Under the pieces are notes generated by a model. It worked only from the letters and a program-made list of their open reading frames with translations. It did not search any database and was not told the origin of the DNA. From NCBI GenBank assembly GCA_943370175.1, contig CALRPU020000024.1:1-64000 (forward strand): a DNA stretch of 64,000 nucleotides, written 5' to 3'. The DNA is from Ideonella_A intermedia_A. Lineage in GTDB: Bacteria > Pseudomonadota > Gammaproteobacteria > Burkholderiales > Burkholderiaceae_C. Of this stretch, positions 1 through 7,247 are shown piece after piece. Position 1 is the stretch's first letter; each line of letters opens with the position of its first letter. Both the position numbers and the translations under genes were made by a program.

Positions 1-366
1 GTGGCGCTCGGGCGAGGTCCACACCATGCCTTCGCACCAGGTGGTGGCGTCGCGCAGCGCCTGCACCCTGGGGTGGCTGTCGGGCACGCTGTCGGGCAGC
101 GGCAGGCCGGCCGGGTCGAACAGGCGCACCTCGGCGCCCATGGCCGTCAGCAGGCGCGCCGCTTCCAGGCTCAGCAGCTTGCTGTACGAGCGCTCTCGCA
201 GCGAGCCGTACAGCAGCAGGATGCGCGGCGGGTGGGTGGATGTCGCCTGGGCGGTCAGCCGTTGCGGGTCGGGTCGTTGGAAGTGGCTGGCCTCGACGTT
301 CGGCAGGCTCAGGTCGTTCAGGTCGTTCTGGTCGCTCAGGGCGTTCAGCGTGTGGGGTTCGGTCAT
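1..366 (-). CDS. arsH: ArsH-type NADPH-dependent FMN reductase (N-terminal part, runs off window)
   Basis: Reading the minus strand from the ATG at 366 gives 122 residues before the window edge. They include LYGSLRERSYSKLL (flavodoxin-like FMN-phosphate loop) and WCEGMVWTSPERH at the cut, both typical of ArsH. ArsH is a cytosolic flavoprotein, about 230-250 residues in the family, that oxidises organoarsenicals and reduces quinones or metals with NADPH, so roughly the first half is here. The first 40 residues are a poorly conserved Asp/Leu/Asn-rich extension. The start lies 9 bases after the stop of a small ORF on the same strand. No good Shine-Dalgarno is visible, so a start further inside is possible. 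The rest of the ars cluster would lie outside the window. Confidence 0.9.
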   Translation of the reverse strand, partial: MTEPHTLNALSDQNDLNDLSLPNVEASHFQRPDPQRLTAQATSTHPPRILLLYGSLRERSYSKLLSLEAARLLTAMGAEVRLFDPAGLPLPDSVPDSHPRVQALRDATTWCEGMVWTSPERH

Positions 367-375
367 GGTGTCAGG

Positions 376-630
376 TCACTCGGCGGCCGTTGGCATCCCC
401 GACGGCCTGGCCGTCTTCGTTGGCGACAGCGCCGCGATGCGGATCAAGGCCCGCAGATTGTGCGAGCTGCCGCAGAGCAGCACCACCAGCAGCACCGGCA
501 CCGCGATCAGCGCGCTCACCACTGGGGCCAACAGCGCGACCAACAGCGCGACCAACAGCGCGCGTCGCCGGGCCTGCGCCAGCCCCACCGGCCCCAAGAT
601 GCGCCGCGCGACCGAGGTCAGCCGCGCCAT
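376..630 (-). CDS. small hypothetical membrane protein upstream of arsH
   Basis: This 84-residue ORF begins MARLTSVARRILGPV. It has one long hydrophobic stretch, residues about 24-52 (Leu/Val/Ala rich, including a repeated ALLV), which would be one or two membrane spans, then a short Ser/Thr/Pro tail. I do not recognise a family. It ends 9 bases before arsH on the same strand, so co-transcription is plausible, but there is no clear ribosome site at its ATG. A chance ORF in GC-rich DNA cannot be excluded. Confidence 0.35.
   Translation of the reverse strand: MARLTSVARRILGPVGLAQARRRALLVALLVALLAPVVSALIAVPVLLVVLLCGSSHNLRALIRIAALSPTKTARPSGMPTAAE
528..563. repeat. 12-bp tandem repeat, three copies
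   Basis: CCAACAGCGCGA is repeated three times head to tail; the last copy differs only in its final base. The repeats lie inside the small membrane ORF at 376-630 and encode the repeated ALLV/ALLA on the minus strand. Copy-number change would alter the length of the hydrophobic segment without shifting the frame. Confidence 0.8.
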
Positions 631-1088
631 CGATGGGATTCGGTGGGACGAGGCCAGCCTCAGCTCAGCATCGGGTGCCGCTGGCGCTTCGCCAACAGTG
701 GGCGGTGAGGTGTGGCCTCAACGCGTCGATGCACGCCAACGTCAGCTGGCGGATGAGATGGCGGGCGTCGCGCGGCTGGGTGACAAGACCGGCCCCACGC
801 GCACGCGGAACACCCGCAGCCGCATCGCCTGTGCCAACGGCCGCGAGCGCGGCGACCGCGAAGGCTTCGTCGAGGGCCGGCACACGCCTGGGCGGTGCAG
901 GGTCCGCGGTGTTGGGGAAAGACGCGAACAGGGGCATCGGCAATGACATTTCGAAGGGCGTCGAAGGACAAGGCGAATGCGCTGTGACCGATGAGCCAAC
1001 GGTGTCACGCCGCGGTCACCGAGCCAAGGCAAGCCGCTGCCGGCCAGCGGGCCTGCGGTCGCGTGAGACCGCGTTCAGCGCCGTGGGC
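631..1088. other. stretch without a confident gene
   Basis: Several overlapping ORFs of 60-105 codons exist on both strands. None has a recognisable domain, a ribosome site or a convincing composition. The longest minus-strand candidates (665-949 and 660-971) are Arg/Pro/Ala rich, as expected of chance frames at this GC content. I see no RNA gene or clear terminator. Confidence 0.5.
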
Positions 1089-1229
1089 CTACACCACCGG
1101 CAGCAACTGCCAGACACCGCAGGACTTGCACTTGTAGAGCTTGCGGGTCGCAAAGAAGCGCTTTTGCCACCAGTTGCGACGGTAGGACTGAAGGTGTTTT
1201 CGACCGCAAGCACACTGGGAAAAACGCAT
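1089..1229 (-). CDS. possible 46-residue zinc-ribbon protein
   Basis: The ORF from the ATG at 1229 reads MRFSQCACGRKHLQSYRRN, then an aromatic and basic middle, then YKCKSCGVWQLLPVV. The CxCG pair (Cys6, Cys8) and the CxxCG pair (Cys35, Cys38) are spaced like a small zinc ribbon. The local base composition is lower in GC than the flanks. An upstream in-frame ATG at 1286 would add 19 residues; one at 1337 would overlap the end of chrA. No Shine-Dalgarno is visible for any of these starts. The call rests on the cysteine pattern alone. Confidence 0.4.
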   Translation of the reverse strand: MRFSQCACGRKHLQSYRRNWWQKRFFATRKLYKCKSCGVWQLLPVV

Positions 1230-1297
1230 GACTGGACGCTGCAAGGAATGATTCGACGCCGAAGTATGCGGTAGCAAATCGCACATTTCTGGCGAAT

Positions 1298-2704
1298 TCA
1301 GGGTAATCCCTTGGCCAGCAGGCCCACCGTCGCGCACGCGCCCAGCAGCGGCAGCACGCCCACGTTGAAGCGGAACAGCGCCACCGCCGAAGTCATGGCG
1401 ATCACCGCCGACAACAAGTCGAACGGCCCGTCAAAGCCCAGCGGCCAAAGCACGTGGTAACCGAAGAACAGCGCCAGGTTGAGGATCACCCCCACCACCG
1501 CCGCCGTGATCGCCGACAGCGGCGCGGTGAAGCCCAGCTTGCCGTGGGTGGCCTCCACCATCGGGCCGCCGGCCAGGATGAACACGAACGACGGCAAGAA
1601 GGTGAAGTAGGTCACCACCGCGGCGGCCAGAGCGCCGGACATCAGCAGCTCGTCCGCGCCCAGCAGTTGGCGCGTCCACCCCCCCACGAAGCCGACGAAG
1701 GCCACGACCATGATCAGCGGGCCCGGGGTGGTTTCACCCAGCGCCAGGCCGTCGATCATCTGCGGGCCGGTCAGCCATTGGTGGGTCTCCACCGCGCCTT
1801 GGTAGACGTAAGGCAGCACCGCGTAGGCGCCGCCGAAGGTGAGCAAAGCCGCCTTGGTGAAGAACCAGCCCATCTGTGTCAACGTGCCTTGGAAGCCCAC
1901 CGTGAGCACCAGCGCGGCCATGGCCGCGAGCCACAGGCCGAGGCCCGCGGCCAGCACCACGGCCAGGCGCTGCCGCGACCATCGGGCGTGCGCCGGCGTG
2001 GGGGTGTCGTCGTCGATGACCGCGGGGGGGTGAAGGGTGCTGCGGTCCGCGTGGGCGGTGGCCATGCTGAACACCACCGGCCAACGGCGGGCGCCCAGGT
2101 GGCCCGCCAACGCAGCCAGCAGGACGATTAGCGGAAAGGGCGCGTCCAAGGCGAAGATGGCCACGAAGGACGTGGCCGCGATGCCCCACATCCAGCCGTT
2201 CTTCAGCGCGCGCGTGCCGATGCGGTGGGCCGCGTGCAGCACCAACGCCGTCACGGCGGGCTTGATGCCGTAGAACATCCCCGCCACCCAGGCCACGTCG
2301 CCATGGCGCAGGTACACCCAGGTCAGCCCGATCAGGATGAACAGCGACGGCAGCACGAACAGCGCCCCGGCCACGATGCCGCCCCAGGTGCGGTGCATCA
2401 GCCAGCCGATGTAGGTGGCCAGCTGCTGCGCCTCGGGGCCGGGCAGCAGCATGCAGTAGTTCAACGCGTGCAGAAAGCGGCGTTCGCTGATCCAGCGGCG
2501 ACGTTCGACCAGCTCGCTGTGCATCACCGCGATTTGCCCCGCCGGGCCGCCGAAGCTGATGAAGCCCAGCTTCAGCCAGAAGCGCAAGGCGTCGGCCCAG
2601 GCGATGGGGCCGGGTGGGGCCGGGGCGACGTTGGGGCGCGCGTCGGGGTCGGCGAGCGACGTGGGGCCGGGCGGTCGCGGCTCGGGCGGTGCGGGTTGGC
2701 TCAT
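1298..2704 (-). CDS. chrA: chromate transporter, two-domain ChrA family
   Basis: This 468-residue polytopic membrane protein has two homologous CHR halves. The first carries FGGPAGQIA and LPGPEAQQLATYIG (residues about 40-110). The second carries FGGAYAVLPYVYQ and LGETTPGPLIM. Members export chromate, probably in exchange for sulfate or protons, across the inner membrane, and the length fits bidomain ChrA. I chose the ATG at 2704 (MSQPAPPEPRPPGP); the frame stays open to 2890, but that extension is low-complexity and Arg/Pro-rich. The gene diverges from the GntR regulator at 2925 with about 200 bp between them and lies near arsH, as in other metal-resistance loci. Confidence 0.9.
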   Translation of the reverse strand: MSQPAPPEPRPPGPTSLADPDARPNVAPAPPGPIAWADALRFWLKLGFISFGGPAGQIAVMHSELVERRRWISERRFLHALNYCMLLPGPEAQQLATYIGWLMHRTWGGIVAGALFVLPSLFILIGLTWVYLRHGDVAWVAGMFYGIKPAVTALVLHAAHRIGTRALKNGWMWGIAATSFVAIFALDAPFPLIVLLAALAGHLGARRWPVVFSMATAHADRSTLHPPAVIDDDTPTPAHARWSRQRLAVVLAAGLGLWLAAMAALVLTVGFQGTLTQMGWFFTKAALLTFGGAYAVLPYVYQGAVETHQWLTGPQMIDGLALGETTPGPLIMVVAFVGFVGGWTRQLLGADELLMSGALAAAVVTYFTFLPSFVFILAGGPMVEATHGKLGFTAPLSAITAAVVGVILNLALFFGYHVLWPLGFDGPFDLLSAVIAMTSAVALFRFNVGVLPLLGACATVGLLAKGLP

Positions 2705-2907
2705 GGCGCGGGTGTCTGCGTGGCGGGGTCGGAGCGCGGTGGGGGCGCTGGCGCCCGGCGGGGCGCGCGTCAAGCCGAAGTATCGCGGCCCGTGCCCAAG
2801 CCGTGCCCGAGGCGCGGCAGACCCGATGCGACTCGCCAGGCATGCGGTCGTGGGGGGCGGCTGCGCCCCGCGGCCTTGACAGCGCACCAAGGCGTGGGTG
2901 AAACTCT

Positions 2908-2923
2908 AGTCCTATAGAGGACT
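2908..2923. promoter_or_regulatory. perfect inverted repeat directly before the GntR gene start (likely operator)
   Basis: AGTCCT-ATAG-AGGACT is a perfect 6-bp inverted repeat around a 4-bp centre, and it ends one base before the ATG at 2925. It fits the GT-N-TA-N-AC form described for GntR-family operators. Inference: an autoregulatory site of the adjacent HutC-type regulator. Its position over the expected ribosome site also suggests a translational effect, or that Met5 at 2937 is the real start. Confidence 0.6.
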
Positions 2924-2924
2924 G

Positions 2925-3662
2925 ATGGTCGTGCCCATGCGTCTGGTGACGTTTGAACCGGGTCAGAGCCGCTACGCGGCGCTGGCCGCCGCCATCAAGG
3001 CGCGCATCGTCGCGGGCGAGTGGCCACCGGGCACGGCGTTGCCGGCCGAGCAAACCCTGGCCGCCGAGCACGGGGTGGCCCTGGGCACCATGCGCCGGGC
3101 ACTCGACCTGCTGGCCGAGCAGGGCCTTCTGGACCGCATTCACGGGCGCGGTACCTTCGTGCGGCAGGGCCTGGCCGGCGCGCCGATGCTGCGCTTCTTC
3201 CGCTTTGCGGCCGACGCCGACCAACCGCCCCGCTCGCGCATCACCGCGCGCGAACGCGTCGCCGCCCCGGCCGAGGTGGCGCGCCGCCTGGCCATCGGTC
3301 CCGGCGAAATGACGCTGCGCCTCAAGCGCCTGCGCAGCGTGGGCGACCAGCCCGCGCTGGTGGAGGACATCTGGCTGCCGCTGCCCACGTTCGACCCGCT
3401 GGCCGACGGCGATCCGCAGGCCTGGGGTGACCTGCTTTACCCCGCCTACGCCGAGCGCTGCGGCGTGCAGGTGCACCGCGCGGTGGACACCATCGGCTTC
3501 GGCAACCTGGGGGCGGCCCAGGCCCGGTCGCTGCGCCTGCCGGCCGGGCACCCTTGCGCCCGCGTGCAGCGCCAGGCCTTCGACCTGGCCGGGCGTTGCA
3601 TCGAGTGGCGCACCACGCTGGGCGACGCCAACGCCTTCCATTACACCGTGTCGATCACCTGA
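2925..3662 (+). CDS. GntR family transcriptional regulator, HutC subfamily
   Basis: This is a 245-residue protein. The N-terminal winged helix-turn-helix covers residues about 17-80 (SRYAALAAAIKARIVAGEW, then LPAEQTLAAEHGVALGTMRRAL and IHGRGTFVRQG). The C-terminal UTRA-like effector domain runs from about 95 to the end. Start choice is open: ATG 2925 abuts a palindrome and has no ribosome site, and ATG 2937 gives MRLVTFEPGQ. It is followed after 8 bases by a Bug-family gene, so it probably controls the four-gene run to 6711, binding a small carboxylate. The actual ligand cannot be read from the sequence. Confidence 0.9.
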   Translation: MVVPMRLVTFEPGQSRYAALAAAIKARIVAGEWPPGTALPAEQTLAAEHGVALGTMRRALDLLAEQGLLDRIHGRGTFVRQGLAGAPMLRFFRFAADADQPPRSRITARERVAAPAEVARRLAIGPGEMTLRLKRLRSVGDQPALVEDIWLPLPTFDPLADGDPQAWGDLLYPAYAERCGVQVHRAVDTIGFGNLGAAQARSLRLPAGHPCARVQRQAFDLAGRCIEWRTTLGDANAFHYTVSIT

Positions 3663-3670
3663 GGACCGCC

Positions 3671-4759
3671 ATGCGCGTTGCCCGTCCACCTGGCCGATGT
3701 CATGCCGGATTCTCCGAGGACCTTTCGGGGGCCTTGGCGCCGGCCGAACGGACCGCCAGCCCATCGCTTGCCGAGTCCGGGCGGCCGCGCCGGCGCCACC
3801 TGCTGACCCTGGGCGCTGCGCTGCTGGCCGCCCCGCTGGGCCGCGCGGCGGCGGCCGGCGACATCGGTGGTGGCAAGCCCATCATGCTGGTGGTCAGCTA
3901 CCCGGCCGGAGGCGGGGCTGATGCGATGGCCCGGCTGATTGCGCCGCGTCTGGGCGAGGCCCTCGGCCAGCCGGTGGTCGTTGAGAACAAGCCGGGCGCC
4001 AGCGGCACACTGGCCGCGGCGCAGGTGGCCCGCGCCACACCCGACGGCAGCAGCCTGCTGCTCGACGCCTCGTCTTACGCCGTCAACCCCGCGTTGTTTG
4101 ACAAGCTGCCTTACGACACCGCCACCGCGTTCGCCCCGCTGGCGGTGCTGGCGCTGTACCCGAACGTGCTGGTGTGCACCGCGGGCTTCGAGGCCCGTTC
4201 GGTGGCCGACGTGCTGCGCCTGGCCCGCGCGAAGCCGGCCGCTCTGGCGTATGCGTCGTCCGGCAACGGTTCGGCCCAGCACCTGGCCGGCGCGCTGTTC
4301 GAGGCGATGGCCAAGGTGGCGATGACTCACATCCCTTACCGCGGCGGCGGGCCGGCCTTGAACGACGTCATCGGTGGGCAAGTGCCGCTCTTTTTTGCGA
4401 ACGTGGCCTCGTCCCTCGGGCACATCCAGTCGGGTCGATTGCGGGCGCTGGCGGTGACGTCGGCCTTGCGGTCGCGGGTGTTGCCGGAGGTGCCCACGCT
4501 GCAGGAATCGGGGCTCAAGGGCTACGAGGTGCTGGAGTGGAACCCGGTGCTGGCCCCATCGGGCGTGCCCCCCGCGGTGCGCGCCAAGCTGGCGGCCGCG
4601 CTGCGCCGGGCCATGGCCGATCCCGAGGTGTTGGGCCGCGTTCGCGCGCTGGGCGGCGAGGTCTTTGCTGGCGCCGAGGCCGAGGCCGCGGCGTTCCTGA
4701 CGGCCCAACAGGCGCTGTGGGCGCGGGTGGTGCGCGAGCGGCGCATCAGCCGCGATTGA
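3671..4759 (+). CDS. Bug-family (TctC-like) periplasmic substrate-binding protein
   Basis: A 362-residue protein. After about 40 residues there is a twin-arginine-like leader (RRRHLLTLGAALLAAPLG), then the Bug fold: VVSYPAGGGADAMARLIA, ENKPGASGTLAA, the family hallmark FDKLPYDTATAFAPLA, and HIPYRGGGPALNDVIGGQV. Bug proteins are periplasmic receptors for carboxylates, feeding TctAB-type transporters or sensor systems. No tctA or tctB lies nearby, as is usual for the expanded Bug sets of Burkholderiales. It starts 8 bases after the GntR gene and is followed after 2 bases by an amidohydrolase, so the group is probably an operon. The ATG at 3671 was preferred over upstream in-frame starts that lie inside the regulator gene. 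Confidence 0.9.
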   Translation: MRVARPPGRCHAGFSEDLSGALAPAERTASPSLAESGRPRRRHLLTLGAALLAAPLGRAAAAGDIGGGKPIMLVVSYPAGGGADAMARLIAPRLGEALGQPVVVENKPGASGTLAAAQVARATPDGSSLLLDASSYAVNPALFDKLPYDTATAFAPLAVLALYPNVLVCTAGFEARSVADVLRLARAKPAALAYASSGNGSAQHLAGALFEAMAKVAMTHIPYRGGGPALNDVIGGQVPLFFANVASSLGHIQSGRLRALAVTSALRSRVLPEVPTLQESGLKGYEVLEWNPVLAPSGVPPAVRAKLAAALRRAMADPEVLGRVRALGGEVFAGAEAEAAAFLTAQQALWARVVRERRISRD

Positions 4760-4761
4760 GC

Positions 4762-5709
4762 GTGCCCGTGAGCCCGCCGCGGTGCCCGCCCGACGCTTGG
4801 GACTGCCACGTCCACGTCTTCGACCCGCAGGCCCCAGTGCGCGCGGGTCACTACCGGCCGGTGGCGCGGTCGCTGGGCGACATTGAGGCCTTGGCGGCCC
4901 ACCATGGCGTGGGGCATCTGGTGCTGGTGCAGCCCAGTGTCTATGGCAGCGACAACACGGTGATGCTGCGGGCGCTCCAGGCCGCGGGCGGTCGGCACCG
5001 GGGCGTGGCGGTGGTCGACCCGTCGATCAGCGACCGTGGGCTGGACGCCCTGCACGCGGCCGGTGTGCGCGGCGTGCGCTTCAACCTGGTGTCGCCCACG
5101 GGTCATGCCGGTGAGGCCTCGGCGATCGAAGCCGATCTGACGGCGCTGGCGCCGCGCCTGCGCGAGCGTGGCTGGCACGTGCAGTGGTATTCGCCGGCCG
5201 CGCGCCTGCCCGAGGTGGCGCAGTGGCAGCAGCGCACCGGGCTGCGCTTCGTGCTGGACCACGTGGCGGGTTTGCCGGTGGCCCGGCTCGGGGCCGGGCA
5301 GGTCAGCGTGCTTGCTGGTGCCCCCGCTGGCGCGCCGACCGAGGCGGCAGAGTTCACCGCCGCGGCCTCGGCCGCTTGGTCGGCCGCCCAGGACCTGGCT
5401 GCTGCCGGCGCCTGGGTCAAGCTGTCGGGCTGGTACCGGCTGGGCGCCACGGCGGCTGGGGCTGGGGTGCTCAGCCCTGCGCCGGAGGGCGCCTTCGCGC
5501 CCGACCCGGGCCTGCACGACCTCGTTCACCGCGTGATCGCGCTGTTTGGCCCCCACACGGTCTGGGGCTCGGACTGGCCGCACACCAGCTTTCATCCCGA
5601 CCACCTGCCTCCCTACGACTCGACGCTGGCCCCGCTGCGAGCCACGCTGAGCCCCGACGTCCTGGCCGCCACACTGCGCGTCCAGGCCCGTGCCCTCTAC
5701 CTCGACTAG
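4762..5709 (+). CDS. amidohydrolase-2 family protein (2-pyrone-4,6-dicarboxylate lactonase-like)
   Basis: The protein has about 315 residues. It opens with DAWDCHVHVFDP (metal-binding HxH), continues with GVRGVRFNLVSP, the LDHVAG motif in the middle and WVKLSGWYRL, and ends with VWGSDWPHTSF (catalytic Asp). This is the TIM-barrel architecture of the COG3618/PDC-lactonase group, which hydrolyses lactones of aromatic or sugar-acid catabolism in the cytoplasm. The start is a GTG: 4762 lies 2 bases after the Bug stop, and GTG 4768 is an alternative. Being sandwiched between two Bug genes suggests that the imported carboxylate or lactone is its substrate. Confidence 0.82.
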   Translation: MPVSPPRCPPDAWDCHVHVFDPQAPVRAGHYRPVARSLGDIEALAAHHGVGHLVLVQPSVYGSDNTVMLRALQAAGGRHRGVAVVDPSISDRGLDALHAAGVRGVRFNLVSPTGHAGEASAIEADLTALAPRLRERGWHVQWYSPAARLPEVAQWQQRTGLRFVLDHVAGLPVARLGAGQVSVLAGAPAGAPTEAAEFTAAASAAWSAAQDLAAAGAWVKLSGWYRLGATAAGAGVLSPAPEGAFAPDPGLHDLVHRVIALFGPHTVWGSDWPHTSFHPDHLPPYDSTLAPLRATLSPDVLAATLRVQARALYLD

Positions 5710-5721
5710 GCTTTGCTCGCC

Positions 5722-6711
5722 ATGACCCACACCGCCATCCCACGTCGCCGTCTGCTCATTGGGTCCGCCGGGCTCGGCGCCTGCCTGGCCTGGCCGGGCC
5801 TCGTGCGCGCCCAGGCTTGGCCGTCCAAGGCCATCCGCTTCGTGGTGCCCTTCGCGCCCGGCGGCAGCAGCGAAATCGTCGCCCGCACCACCGCGCTGGA
5901 ACTGGGCAAGGCCCTGGGCCAGTCGGTGTACGTCGACAACAAGCCCGGTGGCGCCGGCAACGTGGCCATGCAGGAAGTGGCGCGCGCAGACGACCAGCAC
6001 ACCGTGATCCTCGGCCACGTGGGCACGCTGGCCGTCAACCCGTACATCTTCGACAAGCTGCCCTACGACCCCAACAAGGACTTCAAGCCCATCTCGCTGC
6101 TGGCCAAGGTGCCCAGCCTGTACCTGGTGCGGCCCGACCTGCCGGTGAACAATCTGAAGGAGTTCATCGCCCACGCCAAGAAGAACCCGGGCCGCTTGAA
6201 CTACGGCTCGGCGGGCAACGGCAGCGCCGGCCACCTGGCCATGGAGTACTTGAAGATGGTCAGCGAGACCTTCATGGTGCACGTGCCCTACCGGGGCACT
6301 GGCCCGCAGCTGACCGACCTGCTGGCCGGTCGGCTGGACGCCGCCTCGGTGGGCGCGCCGGCGGTGATGCAGTTCATCAAGACCGGCAAGCTGCGCTGCA
6401 TCGCCACCGGCACCACCGCGCGCATCGCGCTGTTGCCGGACGTGCCCACCGTGGCCGAGCAGGGCTACCCGGGCTTCGAGATGACGCAGTGGTACGGCCT
6501 GATGGCGCCGGCCAGCCTGCCGCAGGCCGCGGTGGACAAGCTGGCGCTGGCCGCCGCCGCCGCGGTCAAGCAGCCTTCGGCCACCGAGAAGCTCAGCGCC
6601 GACGCCGCGCTGGCCGTGGGCGGCACGCCGGCCGAGTTCGGCAAGTTCATCGCCGTCGAGCAGCAGCGCTGGAAAGCGGTGATCGCGCGGGCGAAGATCA
6701 AGCCCGACTGA
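5722..6711 (+). CDS. Bug-family (TctC-like) periplasmic substrate-binding protein
   Basis: A 329-residue protein with a Tat-like leader (PRRRLLIGSAGLGACLAWPG, cleavage probably after VRAQA) and complete Bug motifs: FVVPFAPGGSSEIVAR, DNKPGGAGNVAM, FDKLPYDPNKDFKPIS, GSAGNGSAGHLAMEYLK and HVPYRGTGPQLTDLLAGR. The ATG at 5722 lies 12 bases after the amidohydrolase stop; an in-frame TTG three codons earlier is less likely. It is the second Bug protein of the operon and differs clearly in sequence from the first, so the pair probably covers different ligands or sites rather than being a recent duplication. It converges on the RidA gene of the aromatic operon. Confidence 0.92.
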   Translation: MTHTAIPRRRLLIGSAGLGACLAWPGLVRAQAWPSKAIRFVVPFAPGGSSEIVARTTALELGKALGQSVYVDNKPGGAGNVAMQEVARADDQHTVILGHVGTLAVNPYIFDKLPYDPNKDFKPISLLAKVPSLYLVRPDLPVNNLKEFIAHAKKNPGRLNYGSAGNGSAGHLAMEYLKMVSETFMVHVPYRGTGPQLTDLLAGRLDAASVGAPAVMQFIKTGKLRCIATGTTARIALLPDVPTVAEQGYPGFEMTQWYGLMAPASLPQAAVDKLALAAAAAVKQPSATEKLSADAALAVGGTPAEFGKFIAVEQQRWKAVIARAKIKPD

Positions 6712-6754
6712 GGGCGGGAAACCTTGGCGGGGCGTCGGGCGGGCGCGGGCCGGC

Positions 6755-7159
6755 TCAGTCCGGCACGACCGCGGTGACCTCGATTTCCACCAGCGCGCGG
6801 TCCTCCATCAGCGCCGACACCTGCACCGCGGTCATCGCGATGTCGTAGTGGCCGATCAGTTCGCGGAAGGCGCGGCCCACCGCGCGGCCTGCGGCCAGGT
6901 AGGCGCGCTTGTCGGTCACGTACCAGGTCATGCGGGTGATGTGCTCGGGCCGGGCCCCGGCTTGCGCCAGCACCGCCACCACGTTGGCCAGCGCCTGCCG
7001 GGTCTGCTCGGCGAAGTCGTCGCTGTGGAAGCGCTGGTCGGCGTCCCAGCCGATCATGCCGGCCACGAACACCTGGCGGCCGGTGGCGGCCACGCCGTTG
7101 GCGTAGCCCTTGGGAGGCGCCCAGCCGGCGGGCAGCAGGGTCTGTTTGGCGGTGCTCAT
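6755..7159 (-). CDS. RidA/YjgF-family protein (enamine/imine deaminase-like)
   Basis: A 134-residue protein starting MSTAKQTLLPAGWAPP, with the RidA-fold elements VFVAGMIGWDADQ, QTRQALANVVAVLAQAGA and MTWYVTDKRAYL, and the end ALVEIEVTAVVPD. RidA proteins are small trimeric hydrolases of reactive enamines and imines; relatives act as 2-aminomuconate deaminases. As last gene of the CoA-dependent aromatic operon it could remove the amino group from a ring-opened 2-aminobenzoate intermediate. That role is inferred from context. The ORF is open to 7369, but the upstream part is low-complexity and overlaps the ligase gene. Confidence 0.88.
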   Translation of the reverse strand: MSTAKQTLLPAGWAPPKGYANGVAATGRQVFVAGMIGWDADQRFHSDDFAEQTRQALANVVAVLAQAGARPEHITRMTWYVTDKRAYLAAGRAVGRAFRELIGHYDIAMTAVQVSALMEDRALVEIEVTAVVPD

Positions 7160-7247
7160 GGGTGCTTGTCTCGTGGTGAGGTGGTTGTGGTGGTGTTCGT
7201 GGTGCTGGGGTGGCGCTGGTGGCACTGGTCGCGGGTGCGGGGGCGCT

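Noticed and set aside
665..949. 94-codon minus-strand ORF upstream of the small membrane ORF
   Set aside because: No ribosome site, no family, composition like random GC-rich frames, and it competes with overlapping ORFs of equal quality.
2876..2881. TTGACA as -35 box for the GntR gene
   Set aside because: The nearest -10-like sequences (TCTAGT, TATAGA) lie 23 or more bases away, outside the usual spacing.
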